DNA of 64,000 nt from Proteobacteria bacterium 005FR1. Its GTDB lineage: Bacteria > Pseudomonadota > Gammaproteobacteria > Pseudomonadales > Cellvibrionaceae. Each line of letters begins with the position of its first letter. Position 1 is the stretch's first letter. The translations under genes and the position numbers were made by a program. The notes beneath the pieces were generated by a model. It worked only from the letters and a program-made list of their open reading frames with translations. It was not told where the DNA came from and did not search any database. The stretch covers positions 2,912,309 through 2,976,308 of the forward strand of contig WACF01000001.1 of assembly GCA_026192395.1 (NCBI GenBank), given 5' to 3'. Below, piece by piece: positions 34,574-43,279 of this stretch.

Positions 34574-36193
34574 ATGATGAGATGCCTTCTATGCCTTTCG
34601 ATTCTGTTTGCAGCCGGTTCCGCTCAGGCACAAATGCCCGACGATGTGCAGCACCGCCTTTTTGAAACCAGCGACAAATGCCTCGCTTGTCATAACGGAC
34701 TCATTTCCCCGCAGGGTGAAGACGTTTCCATCGGCCTCGATTGGCAGGGCTCGATGATGGCCAACTCCGCCCGCGATCCCTACTGGCACGCAGCCGTGCG
34801 TCGGGAGGTGATGGACCACCCGGAATCCCAGGGCGCCATTGAAGACGAATGTGCCGCCTGCCACATGCCGATGGCCCGATACCAAAGCAAGGCAGCGGGT
34901 GACAAAGGGCAGATCTTCACGCATCTTCCTTTCAGTCCAAGAGCGCCGCACCAAAGTCTGTTGGCAGAGGACGGCGTCTCCTGCGCCATGTGTCATCAGA
35001 TAACGGATAAAGAGCTGGGTTCACCGCAGAGTTTTACCGGCAACTTCCATGTGAATACGGAACAGCTAACTGGCGAGCGCAGTATGTTCGGCCCCTTTGA
35101 AATCGAATCCGGGCACCAGGAAATCATGCGCTCTGCGACGGGATTTATTCCGCAGCAAGGCAAGCATCTGCAGAGCTCCGAACTCTGCGCCAGTTGCCAC
35201 ACCCTCTACACTCACGCACTGAAAAATGGCGAGGTCGTTGGCGAACTGCCCGAACAGGTGCCCTATCTCGAATGGCGGCACAGTGCTTTTGCCAATGAGC
35301 AAAGCTGTCAAGACTGTCACATGCCGATCGTGCAGGAAAAAACCCGAGTCACGTCCGTGCTCGGCGAAGCGCGAGAAGGTCTCAACCGGCATACTTTTCG
35401 CGGCGGCAACTTCTTCATGCTCGGGATGCTCAATCGCTATGCCGATGAACTTGCGGTGGAAGCACCACCGCAGGCCATGCAGGCGGCGATCGACCGGACG
35501 CTGGACTACCTGCAAAACAGCACCGCGCGATTGCAAGTGAGCGCCGTGCGCGGCGCTGATGGCGCGCTCGACGTCACGGTGAATATAGAGAACCTCGCGG
35601 GCCACAAGCTCCCCAGCGCATACCCATCCCGTCGCGTGTGGCTGCATCTGCAGGTCCGCGACCGCCAGGGTGAACTGCTGTTCGAGTCGGGGCGTTTCAA
35701 TCCGGACGGTTCGATCGTGGGCAATGACAACGACAAATCTCCCGAGCGTTTTGAACCGCACTATGAGCTGATCGATAGCCCGGATCAGGTACAGATCTTT
35801 GAGGCGATCATGGCCGACAGCGACGATCAGGTAACCACTGGTTTGCTGTCCGCCGTGCGTTTCACCAAAGACAATCGCCTCCTTCCCCGTGGCTTTATGA
35901 AATCGACAGCTGCTACTGACATTGCAGTCAAAGGTAAGGCGGCGAACGACGTAAACTTTTCGGGAGGAGGTGACCAGGTTCGCTACCGAATCGATTCCGG
36001 CAATGCGAGCGGTCCCTATCAGATCGACGTGCAGCTCTGGTATCAGCCAATAGCCTATCGCTGGGCGATGAATCTGGCGGATTACAACAGTGAGGAAACC
36101 AACCGCTTCGTGCGAATGTACCGCAGTATGTCAGCAGATTCGGCGGTGGTGCTGGCGCAGAACAGAACGACGACCAAGTCAGAACAACAATGA
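34574..36193 (+). CDS. Pentaheme c-type cytochrome (periplasmic)
   Basis: 539 aa from the ATG at 34574 (AGGGGTGG five bases upstream). Signal peptide about 1-20 (ending SAQAQ). Five CxxCH haem sites occur in the first half: CLACH 36-40, CAACH 93-97, CAMCH 137-141, CASCH 205-209 and CQDCH 245-249. The C-terminal half (about 290-520) lacks haem sites and looks beta-rich (VTVNIENLAGHKLPSAYPSRRVWLHLQV). The HKLPSAYPSRR segment after the haem domain recurs in multiheme cytochromes I have seen annotated as cytochrome c554-like. It forms a two-gene unit with the cytochrome/barrel fusion, so electron transfer to or from an outer-membrane partner is plausible. Substrate unknown. Confidence 0.8.
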   Translation: MMRCLLCLSILFAAGSAQAQMPDDVQHRLFETSDKCLACHNGLISPQGEDVSIGLDWQGSMMANSARDPYWHAAVRREVMDHPESQGAIEDECAACHMPMARYQSKAAGDKGQIFTHLPFSPRAPHQSLLAEDGVSCAMCHQITDKELGSPQSFTGNFHVNTEQLTGERSMFGPFEIESGHQEIMRSATGFIPQQGKHLQSSELCASCHTLYTHALKNGEVVGELPEQVPYLEWRHSAFANEQSCQDCHMPIVQEKTRVTSVLGEAREGLNRHTFRGGNFFMLGMLNRYADELAVEAPPQAMQAAIDRTLDYLQNSTARLQVSAVRGADGALDVTVNIENLAGHKLPSAYPSRRVWLHLQVRDRQGELLFESGRFNPDGSIVGNDNDKSPERFEPHYELIDSPDQVQIFEAIMADSDDQVTTGLLSAVRFTKDNRLLPRGFMKSTAATDIAVKGKAANDVNFSGGGDQVRYRIDSGNASGPYQIDVQLWYQPIAYRWAMNLADYNSEETNRFVRMYRSMSADSAVVLAQNRTTTKSEQQ

Positions 36194-36220
36194 AGTAAAA
36201 CTCTCAAAATCATATCGGTG

Positions 36221-36250
36221 ATGGCCGGAATCCACGAGGATTCCGGCCAT
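36221..36250. terminator. Hairpin between converging genes
   Basis: Perfect 13-bp stem ATGGCCGGAATCC/GGATTCCGGCCAT with an ACGA loop between the pentaheme cytochrome gene (+) and the sugar dehydrogenase gene (-). No strong U-tract on either side. The GGAATCC core resembles the arms of the 30962 repeat, so it may be a solo arm-type repeat. Confidence 0.6.
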
Positions 36251-36279
36251 AGGCGGGAAGCGGCGGGTGCGACGGCAAG

Positions 36280-37374
36280 CTAGTTGGTGGGAACAATCCG
36301 CTTGATGCCATCTCCTTCGGTCGCTACGTAGATGTAGCCATCAGGTCCCTGTTCGACGTTGCGAACGCGACCGATATCTTCGAAGAGGATTTCGGTATCG
36401 GCGATGCTTTCGCCCTGCACATCTGCCCGCACCAGGTAGCGGAACTTGAGTGAACCCACCAGCAGGTCGCCTTTCCAGTCCGGATATTTATCGCTGGTCA
36501 CGAAGGTCATGCCAGAAGGAGCAATGGATGGCACCCAGTACCAGATTGGCGACCGGTAGCCTTCCCGCTCGGTGCCTTCGGCGAATTCGGTGCCGTTGTA
36601 GTTGATGCCATAGCTCAGGATTGGCCAGCCGTAGTTCTCACCCGCCCTGACCACGTTCACCTCATCACCGCCTCGCGGTCCGTGCTCGTGAACCCAAATG
36701 GTGCCTGACTGGGGATTCTTTGCCATGCCCTGCGGATTGCGGTGGCCCAGTGAATAAATTGCATCAATGGCGCCCTCGCGGTCAACGAAGGGGTTATCCG
36801 CCGGCACACGGCCATCATCGTGCAAGCGATATATCTTTCCGCCATCGCGGCTCAGATCCTGCGGGTTTTCATCCCGCGCACCGCGATCGCCCACTGAAAA
36901 GTAAACGTAGCCCTGATCATCAAACTCGATGCGGCTACCGTAGTGCTGTCCGCGGCGGCTGTTCGGGCCCGCCTTATAGAGAATTTCTTTTTGTACCAAC
37001 TCGTCTCCTTCGAGTTTCGCCCGCATCAGCGCCGTGTTGCTCCCCTCCCCTTCACCTTCCGGGCTGGAATAGGTGAGATAAATCCAGCCGTTCTGCTGAT
37101 AGTCAGGGTGCAGTTCCAGATCCAAGAGGCCACCCTGCCCGTTCACATGCACTTTCGGAACGCCCTGGATAGTGCCGGCGATCTTGCCGTCCCGCACCCG
37201 GTACAACTTGCCGCTGCGGTCGGAAACCAGCATGTCGCCCCCGGGCAGCCATACCATGCCCCAGGGAATCGTGATCCCATCCACAACGGTTTCGACTCTG
37301 TAACCTTCTTCGGCATTACACGCTTGAACCGCGAAGGAAAACACCAATGCCGAACACAATGCTGATTTTTTCAT
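36280..37374 (-). CDS. PQQ-dependent aldose sugar dehydrogenase (Asd/YliI-type beta-propeller)
   Basis: 364 aa. Signal sequence about 1-21 (MKKSALCSALVFSFAVQAC), possibly a lipoprotein with Cys19. The soluble glucose/sorbosone dehydrogenase fold shows the typical LPGGDMLVSDRSGKLY blade, GGLLDLELHPDY, VYFSVGDRGARDENPQ, YSLGHRNPQGMA and EHGPRGGDEVN. These include the catalytic-His and PQQ/calcium-contact regions. It oxidises aldose sugars in the periplasm and passes electrons to an acceptor. An in-frame upstream extension to 38274 runs antisense through kaiC and is not real; an ATG five codons upstream at 37389 is possible. Confidence 0.9.
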   Translation of the reverse strand: MKKSALCSALVFSFAVQACNAEEGYRVETVVDGITIPWGMVWLPGGDMLVSDRSGKLYRVRDGKIAGTIQGVPKVHVNGQGGLLDLELHPDYQQNGWIYLTYSSPEGEGEGSNTALMRAKLEGDELVQKEILYKAGPNSRRGQHYGSRIEFDDQGYVYFSVGDRGARDENPQDLSRDGGKIYRLHDDGRVPADNPFVDREGAIDAIYSLGHRNPQGMAKNPQSGTIWVHEHGPRGGDEVNVVRAGENYGWPILSYGINYNGTEFAEGTEREGYRSPIWYWVPSIAPSGMTFVTSDKYPDWKGDLLVGSLKFRYLVRADVQGESIADTEILFEDIGRVRNVEQGPDGYIYVATEGDGIKRIVPTN

Positions 37375-37632
37375 AGCGATTTTTCTCATCTGATCAGATT
37401 GGGTGTGTTGACCGATTAGGGCCGTCCGCCCGATAAAGGTTCCCATCGGTAGACTGCCTTGCCGGCCTTGTTCTCGCAAGCCGTGCCGTTTGGTGTTGGC
37501 ACAATACCCGCTTCCTGCACAGATTCCGAGTATTACATTTGGTCCCGGGCCTTCAAGGGGTATACTCGCCGCGAAATGAGATGGCAGAAAGCCAAATGAC
37601 GGATGAGAAATGGTGGAAGAGAGAGGCTCCTG

Positions 37633-39108
37633 GTGACGGATTCCGAAGTAGCAGAAAAACGTAAACGGCAGGCGACCGGCATAGCTGGACTGGACAAGAT
37701 CCTCCTCGGTGGCTTGTTGTCCGGATCCATCTACATCATTCGTGGCACGCCGGGAGCCGGCAAAACCATCACTGCGAACCAGATTTGCTTCCATTGGGCG
37801 AATCAGGGGCAGGGTTGCCTTTACGTGACGCTTCTTTCCGAATCCCACGATCGCCTGATTGAAAATCTCGAGGGCCTGGACTTCTATCGCGGAGACAGCG
37901 CCGAGCGTATTCATTATCTGAGCGGTTTCCATACCCTCGAAGAAGAAGGGCTTGGCGGCATATTGCGCATGCTGATGGAAGAGACCAAACGTTACGAATC
38001 CTGTGTGATGGTTCTGGATGGTCTGTTCGCTTTGCAGGAGAAGGTGGATTCTGATCGGGAGTTTCGCCTGTTCATGAATCAGCTGCAAAACCTTGCTCAC
38101 CTCACCGGCAATATCGTGCTGTTGCTGACCAACAGTGAGCGGGGGACAGGCAGCCCCGAATACACCATGGTGGACGGCTGGATGGAGGTCGCAGTTCAGC
38201 AGCACGAGTACCGCACGCTTCGTTATCTGCAAGTTCACAAGTTTCGCGGCAGCGGCTTCGTCGATGGTCAGCATGGACTGACTATCTCCGACGCGGGCGT
38301 GCGAGTGCTGCCTCGGCTGGAAAGCAGCGACAGCGAGAAGGCGCTGGGCAATCCGAGCAGAGTTCGGGTAAGCACCGGAATCGGCGATCTGGATAAAATG
38401 ATCGGAGGTGGACTGAGGCAGACGTCCAATACGCTGGTTATCGGTCCCTCAGGAATCGGTAAAACGGTCCTCGGGCTACACTTCGTGTCCCAGTCCACGC
38501 CGGCCGAGCCGGGCCTCGTTTTTACTTTCTACGAAAGCCGGGAAGACCTGATCGACAAGGCCGAGGTGCTGGGGATCGGCAACATCAAAGCGGCCCTCGA
38601 TTCGGGGGCACTGGATGTAATCTGGCAATCACCTACCGAGCATGTGGTTGATCAGCTTGCCTACGACCTGATCGAGGCTGTGCGAAAGCGCGGCATCAAA
38701 TACCTGTTTCTGGATAGCGTCGATGCACTGCGGCAGGCAGGTGTTCATCCCTCGCGCCTCAGCCGTTTTCTCAGTGCGCTGACAAATATTTTGCGCGCCG
38801 AGGGCGTTACAGCGATGTTCACCATGGAAACGCCTGAGCTTATCGGCGGCGAATCGCGCACCCATATCTCGGCCCTGTCGGCGGTAGCGCAGAACATCCT
38901 TTTGCTTCGATACCTGGAGCTGGAGTCTGAGATCAGCCGCTCGATCTGCGTCATCAAAGCGCGAACCAGCGAGTTCGACGCCCGTGTAAGAAAGTTCGTG
39001 ATCGGCAAACACGGAGTCTGCATCGACGGACCGTTTGACAATGTAACCGACGTGCTCAGTGGCCATGCTCATTCAAGTCCACTAGAGAGCGGCGACGCGA
39101 ATGATTGA
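37633..39108 (+). CDS. KaiC-like double-domain RecA-fold ATPase
   Basis: About 491 aa from the GTG at 37633, which has GAGAGG six bases upstream; an ATG at 37603 adds ten residues. Domain 1 (about 12-235) has Walker A GTPGAGKT and Walker B region CVMVLDGLFAL. Domain 2 (about 245-470) has TGIGDLDKMIGGG, Walker A GPSGIGKT and LFLDSVDALRQ. The double-domain plan and N-terminal TGIAGLDKILLGGLLSGSIYIIRG match KaiC. Unlike clock KaiC, the first pair of catalytic glutamates is not clearly EE (SES) and no kaiA or kaiB is nearby. It overlaps a receiver-domain gene by eight bases, so it is more likely a signalling ATPase than a clock. Confidence 0.85.
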   Translation: MTDSEVAEKRKRQATGIAGLDKILLGGLLSGSIYIIRGTPGAGKTITANQICFHWANQGQGCLYVTLLSESHDRLIENLEGLDFYRGDSAERIHYLSGFHTLEEEGLGGILRMLMEETKRYESCVMVLDGLFALQEKVDSDREFRLFMNQLQNLAHLTGNIVLLLTNSERGTGSPEYTMVDGWMEVAVQQHEYRTLRYLQVHKFRGSGFVDGQHGLTISDAGVRVLPRLESSDSEKALGNPSRVRVSTGIGDLDKMIGGGLRQTSNTLVIGPSGIGKTVLGLHFVSQSTPAEPGLVFTFYESREDLIDKAEVLGIGNIKAALDSGALDVIWQSPTEHVVDQLAYDLIEAVRKRGIKYLFLDSVDALRQAGVHPSRLSRFLSALTNILRAEGVTAMFTMETPELIGGESRTHISALSAVAQNILLLRYLELESEISRSICVIKARTSEFDARVRKFVIGKHGVCIDGPFDNVTDVLSGHAHSSPLESGDAND

Positions 39109-39481
39109 GCGCGATTCGTCAACCGAGAGTCGGCGCATTCTGCTGGCCGAGGACGAGCCCGGCCTGCAGGAGGCGCTAGCCCTTACTCTGCAGCTGGAGG
39201 GTTTCGACGTCGTTCGCGCGAGCGATGGACGGGAAGCGCTGTCACGACTGAAGATCGAGCCCTGCCTGATCATCACCGACTACATGATGCCGCGGATGAA
39301 CGGCCTTGAGCTGATCCGCCAGATCCGCTCCCGACCGGCATTCGATGACGTGCCCATCCTGCTGATGAGTGCCGCGCTTCCCCGTGACGTGGACCGCTCC
39401 ATTGCCGACGCCTTCCTGCAAAAGCCGGTGACCATCAAGCGCCTGCTCGAAACAGTGAACGGGCTGTTGACGCCCGCCTGA
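39101..39481 (+). CDS. Single-domain response regulator (CheY-like receiver)
   Basis: 126 aa, receiver domain only. RRILLAEDEPGLQEAL carries the acidic pair (ED), IITDYMMPRMNG the phospho-acceptor Asp, LLMSAALP the switch Ser/Thr position and FLQKPV the conserved Lys. There is no output domain, so it likely works by protein contact. It begins inside the last codons of the kaiC-like gene (8-base overlap), a strong sign of functional coupling. Confidence 0.93.
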   Translation: MIERDSSTESRRILLAEDEPGLQEALALTLQLEGFDVVRASDGREALSRLKIEPCLIITDYMMPRMNGLELIRQIRSRPAFDDVPILLMSAALPRDVDRSIADAFLQKPVTIKRLLETVNGLLTPA

Positions 39482-39503
39482 CTAATCGATTTTTCTTCCG
39501 CCG

Positions 39504-42500
39504 CTAGGGTCTCGATCCGTTCCCGAGACCGTCGAGAAATGCGTTCAATGCCGCCATGTCCACCGGCTTTACAAAGTGAGCATCAAAGCCCGCGCCTCTT
39601 GCCATCTCCCTGTCCCGATCCTGTCCATAGCCGGTGAGCGCAGCCAGCACTGTGTTGCGCGTCAGCGGATGAGCGCGAATCTGCGCAGCGACTTCATAGC
39701 CGTCGATGCCGGGTAGGCCGATGTCCAGAAGGACCACTTCCGGCAGCAGTTCAGCTGCCTTGGCAATGGCCATCTCGCCATCGTTGGCGATGGAAACGTC
39801 GTGGCCGCTGCTCTCCAGAAGGAGCGCCAGAGTCTCCGCAATGTCCTGCTGGTCTTCCACCAGCAAAATACGCTTCTCTGCGGCGGCGACAGCCCGCTTT
39901 GCCGGAATGGCCGGCGCGACGACAGTGCCGCCCGGTGCGAGCGGCAGCACAATATTGAATTCCGCACCGGCTCCCGGACCCTCGCTATGGGCTTCGATCT
40001 GCCCGCCGTGCAGTTCGACCAGCCGCTTTACGATGGTGAGGCCGATGCCCAGACCGCCCTCGGAGCGGGCGAGCCCTCGCTCAGCCTGGCCGAACAGCTC
40101 GAAAATGCGATCCAGAACATCGGGGCTCATGCCGATCCCCGTGTCGGTGACCTTTATATGCACCTCGTCATTGCCGGTTATCATGCCCAGGGCAATGTGT
40201 CCGCCAGGGTCCGTGTATTTGGCCGCATTGGTGAGCAGGTTAACGAGAATCTGCTCCAGGCGGACCTCATCACCCAGCACCATGACCGGCTCGGATGGCA
40301 AATCGAGGCGCAGCTGATGATGCTTGTCGTCCATCTGAGCCTTCATGCCAGTGGCGGCACGCTGCGCGACCGTCACCAAGTCGGTAGTACTCGGATGCAG
40401 CTGGATCAAGCCCCGGGTTATGCGCGAGACATCGAGCAGATCGTCCACCATGCGCCCCAGTGTTCCCGCCTGTCGCTCTAGAATTTCGACAAAGGAATGC
40501 GCGGACCTGTGAAGCAGCTCGGTATCGAGCAAGCGCGCCACGTTGTAGATTGCAGCCAGTGGATTGCGCAGTTCGTGGGCCAGCATTGCGAGGAATTCGT
40601 CTTTCCGTTGGTCCCCCGCGCGCAAGGCCTGCTCGCCGCGAATGCGATCGCTGATATCACTGACCAGCGTCGCAACCCGGTGCGGGTGGCCTCCTTCCAC
40701 CCGGAACACATCGACTTCCAGCCAGCGGTGCAGAGCGTCCGAATACTGTATGCGGCGCTCGGCCTTTCCCGTCCTGGCGACCTGCGCCATTACTTGCAGC
40801 CAATCCGGGCTGACTGTTGGCTGAATTTCGTAAAGTTTGCGCCCGGCTACGTTTTCGAGGCCGCTGTGGCGCTCGAATGCGGGGTTTGTCTCCACCAGGA
40901 GAATATCAACGGGGCTTCCGTCAGCGGCATAGATGACTTCCAGAACCGCAAAACCCTGCCCGATGGAGTTGAAGAGCGCTCGGTAGCGGGATTCACTTTC
41001 GCGCAGTGCGGCTTCGACTCGCGCCCGCTCGACGCGCGGAAAAAGCCGGCTCGCCACTTCGCGCAGCAGCCTTATGTCGTCCTCCGGCCACTGGCGCGCC
41101 CGTTCGTCATAGACAGTGAACAAATAACGCCAGCGGCCCGACCGCACGATGGGAAGCGTCACGAAGGCGCGCATGCCCTTTGCGCTACAGTCCTTTTCGC
41201 TGGTGCGCGGGTCTGTTTCCGCATCGTGCACGACAAGAATCTCAGCGTTTCTTGCCGACTCGACAAAGCTCTCGCTGACGTAATCAGAGAGGCGATATTC
41301 GCCGCGGATGTCTTCTTTTTCGTTCGCCGTCCAGCTGTGCGCAATGGTGGCGCCAGTCTGCGATTCGTCCACATCCGCGATAAAGTAGCCGCTGACCCCG
41401 AGAAAGCTCCCCAGTCGGCTGCCCACGGCACGGATGATTTCCTCCTCGTCGGTGCTCAGCGCCAGGTCGTCGGTGACGCCGGCCAGAAAAGCAGCCTGGT
41501 CTTCCCAGCGCTTGCGTTCGGTGATATCCGTGAACAGTACGGCCAGGCGCCCCTGCTTCGGGTCGCCGAAGGGGTAAGCGCTGATGTCGAACCAGCGCCC
41601 CATGAGCCGTGCCGGCGCCACGAACTCCACGGGCTCGCCACTGCTCACGACGTCTGCATAGGTTTGCACCCATTCATCGCTGATCTGAGGGAGGAACTCG
41701 CGCACCCGCTTGCCCGCGGCTTCCTTGAAGCCGGTGTGCTTTTCGAAAGCGGGGTTCACTTCCAGGTAACGGTAGTCGATCGGTCGATGATCGTCGTCGT
41801 AAATCATTTCGACGATCGCAAAACCGTCGTTCATGGTTTCGAAGAGCGTCCGATATTTGAGTTCGCTTTCGCGCAGGGCCTGCTCTGTGCGTGTTCGCTC
41901 AAGCCCCGGAAACAGTCGCGAAGCTACCTCGCGCAGCTGACTGATCTCGTCGTTCGGCCACTCCCGAACACGCTCGTCGCAAACCACCAGCAGGTGGCGC
42001 CACTCGCCGCCCCGGTCGGTGGGGACGGCGACAAACGACCGTATGTTCAGCTCCGCAAAAGGGCCCGCCTTTACCCGCGAATGGCGCTCTGTATCGCGCA
42101 CCACGAAAGCCTCGCCGCGGCGACTCGCCTCGAGTACGTCTTGCGTCAGGAACTGACTTGCGCGAAACGTCATGAGCGAGAGCGGCTGCTTACCACGACG
42201 CCATGTGTGCTGCACCACAAGCACATCTGTATCCGGCTGAAAATCACAGAAAAAGCAGAGATTCACGCCCAGCTCGTCCCCAAGGGCGCGCCCGACGGCA
42301 TCGATGATCTGTTCGGGAGGCGCGAGCCTGTTCAGTTCGGTTTCCACCGCGGCGATTAGCCGAAGACCTCGCTCGCGTCGCAGCTCGGCAGTCACCTCCC
42401 GCAGCTCCAGTACTTCGTAGACCGAATCCACCGAATGGCGATTGAAGATGGCTTCGAAGGCTTGTCCGTCCTTGCGAAGAAAATACGTCTGGCCGACTTC

Positions 42501-42716
42501 CTCATCGGGGCCGGCCAGTGGCTCGCTGCTATCATCAGCTCGCAGCAGAGGATAAAGCGGTCGGTGATGGAGCTCCTGCGGTTCATAGCCAGTCATTTTG
42601 CTGGCCGCAGGATTGATGAACAGGCAGCGACCCTGGTCGTCGGTCAGAAACAAAGCCGCATCGGTCGCCCTGCAGACTGCTTCAAGCTCTCGGTAGCTCG
42701 CACTGCTCATGGTCAC
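39504..42716 (-). CDS. Multi-sensor hybrid histidine kinase (PAS-GAF-PAS-GAF-PAS-HisKA-HATPase-REC)
   Basis: 1070 aa, no transmembrane segment seen, so probably cytosolic sensing. PAS (about 5-110), GAF (about 125-275), PAS (about 285-405), GAF (about 420-570), PAS (about 580-700). Then HisKA with the phospho-acceptor His in MLAHELRNPLAAI, and the ATPase domain with NLLTNAAKYTD (N box), DTGIGM (G1) and GGLGIGLTIV (G2). A C-terminal receiver has LLVEDQQDIAETL, the acceptor Asp in VVLLDIGLPGIDG and FVKPVD. The two PAS-GAF blocks look duplicated. Converges with the receiver gene 22 bases away. Signal unknown; GAF domains without visible chromophore cysteines. Confidence 0.93.
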   Translation of the reverse strand: MTMSSASYRELEAVCRATDAALFLTDDQGRCLFINPAASKMTGYEPQELHHRPLYPLLRADDSSEPLAGPDEEVGQTYFLRKDGQAFEAIFNRHSVDSVYEVLELREVTAELRRERGLRLIAAVETELNRLAPPEQIIDAVGRALGDELGVNLCFFCDFQPDTDVLVVQHTWRRGKQPLSLMTFRASQFLTQDVLEASRRGEAFVVRDTERHSRVKAGPFAELNIRSFVAVPTDRGGEWRHLLVVCDERVREWPNDEISQLREVASRLFPGLERTRTEQALRESELKYRTLFETMNDGFAIVEMIYDDDHRPIDYRYLEVNPAFEKHTGFKEAAGKRVREFLPQISDEWVQTYADVVSSGEPVEFVAPARLMGRWFDISAYPFGDPKQGRLAVLFTDITERKRWEDQAAFLAGVTDDLALSTDEEEIIRAVGSRLGSFLGVSGYFIADVDESQTGATIAHSWTANEKEDIRGEYRLSDYVSESFVESARNAEILVVHDAETDPRTSEKDCSAKGMRAFVTLPIVRSGRWRYLFTVYDERARQWPEDDIRLLREVASRLFPRVERARVEAALRESESRYRALFNSIGQGFAVLEVIYAADGSPVDILLVETNPAFERHSGLENVAGRKLYEIQPTVSPDWLQVMAQVARTGKAERRIQYSDALHRWLEVDVFRVEGGHPHRVATLVSDISDRIRGEQALRAGDQRKDEFLAMLAHELRNPLAAIYNVARLLDTELLHRSAHSFVEILERQAGTLGRMVDDLLDVSRITRGLIQLHPSTTDLVTVAQRAATGMKAQMDDKHHQLRLDLPSEPVMVLGDEVRLEQILVNLLTNAAKYTDPGGHIALGMITGNDEVHIKVTDTGIGMSPDVLDRIFELFGQAERGLARSEGGLGIGLTIVKRLVELHGGQIEAHSEGPGAGAEFNIVLPLAPGGTVVAPAIPAKRAVAAAEKRILLVEDQQDIAETLALLLESSGHDVSIANDGEMAIAKAAELLPEVVLLDIGLPGIDGYEVAAQIRAHPLTRNTVLAALTGYGQDRDREMARGAGFDAHFVKPVDMAALNAFLDGLGNGSRP

Positions 42717-42916
42717 CTGACAAAGAAAGAGCTCATTAAGATCCGCCCGATCCCTGATCCAGAGATTTCCCGGCGCTCAGGGAGAGGCCATCAGATCTCA
42801 GACAACTCTTACCCCATCGGTTTCGGCAATGGCGAAAACCCGTCGGTTGCCATACCCAGCACCGCTATGTATAGTGCTGCCAGGTAAGCCGCTTCCACGC
42901 TTGGAAAGATCAAATC

Positions 42917-43276
42917 ATGGAATTCAACAAAGACCTGATCGCTGCCTCGTCGACGCCGATCGTTCTCGCGATCCTGGCTGACCAGGAGAGTTACGGCTAT
43001 GCGATTCTCAAGCGAGTTCGCGAGCTGTCCGGGGACCAGATCCAATGGACCGACGGGATGCTCTACCCCGTTTTACACAGACTCGAGCGACTCGGATTTA
43101 TCGAGGCGAACTGGCAGGTGGCGGAGACCGGCCGTCGCCGCAAGTACTACCGGATCACCTCCGCAGGCCGCAGCCAACTGGCGGAAGAACGAAAGCAGTG
43201 GGAGGCCGTCGACGCGACGCTACGCCTTATCTGGCAAGCACTGTTGACCCCGACTCCACATCCGCAGGGAGCATGA
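42917..43276 (+). CDS. PadR family transcriptional regulator
   Basis: 119 aa. Winged-helix DNA-binding domain of the PadR group: ILAILADQESYGYAILKRV, then the recognition region WTDGMLYPVLHRLERLGFIEANW and the wing ETGRRRKYYRITSAGR. A short C-terminal helix for dimerisation follows. It ends four bases before the start of a membrane protein gene with a permease-prefix N-terminus, a common PadR pairing in which the regulator represses its own operon. Upstream, divergent from the large hybrid kinase. Confidence 0.93.
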   Translation: MEFNKDLIAASSTPIVLAILADQESYGYAILKRVRELSGDQIQWTDGMLYPVLHRLERLGFIEANWQVAETGRRRKYYRITSAGRSQLAEERKQWEAVDATLRLIWQALLTPTPHPQGA

Positions 43277-43279
43277 GCG

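Noticed and set aside
37375-38274. N-terminal extension of the sugar dehydrogenase frame
   Set aside because: It runs antisense through the kaiC-like gene and precedes a clear signal peptide start at 37374.
40497-42359. 620-codon open frame antisense to the large hybrid kinase
   Set aside because: It mirrors the GC-biased codon positions of the real gene on the other strand, has no ribosome site and no protein-like motifs.
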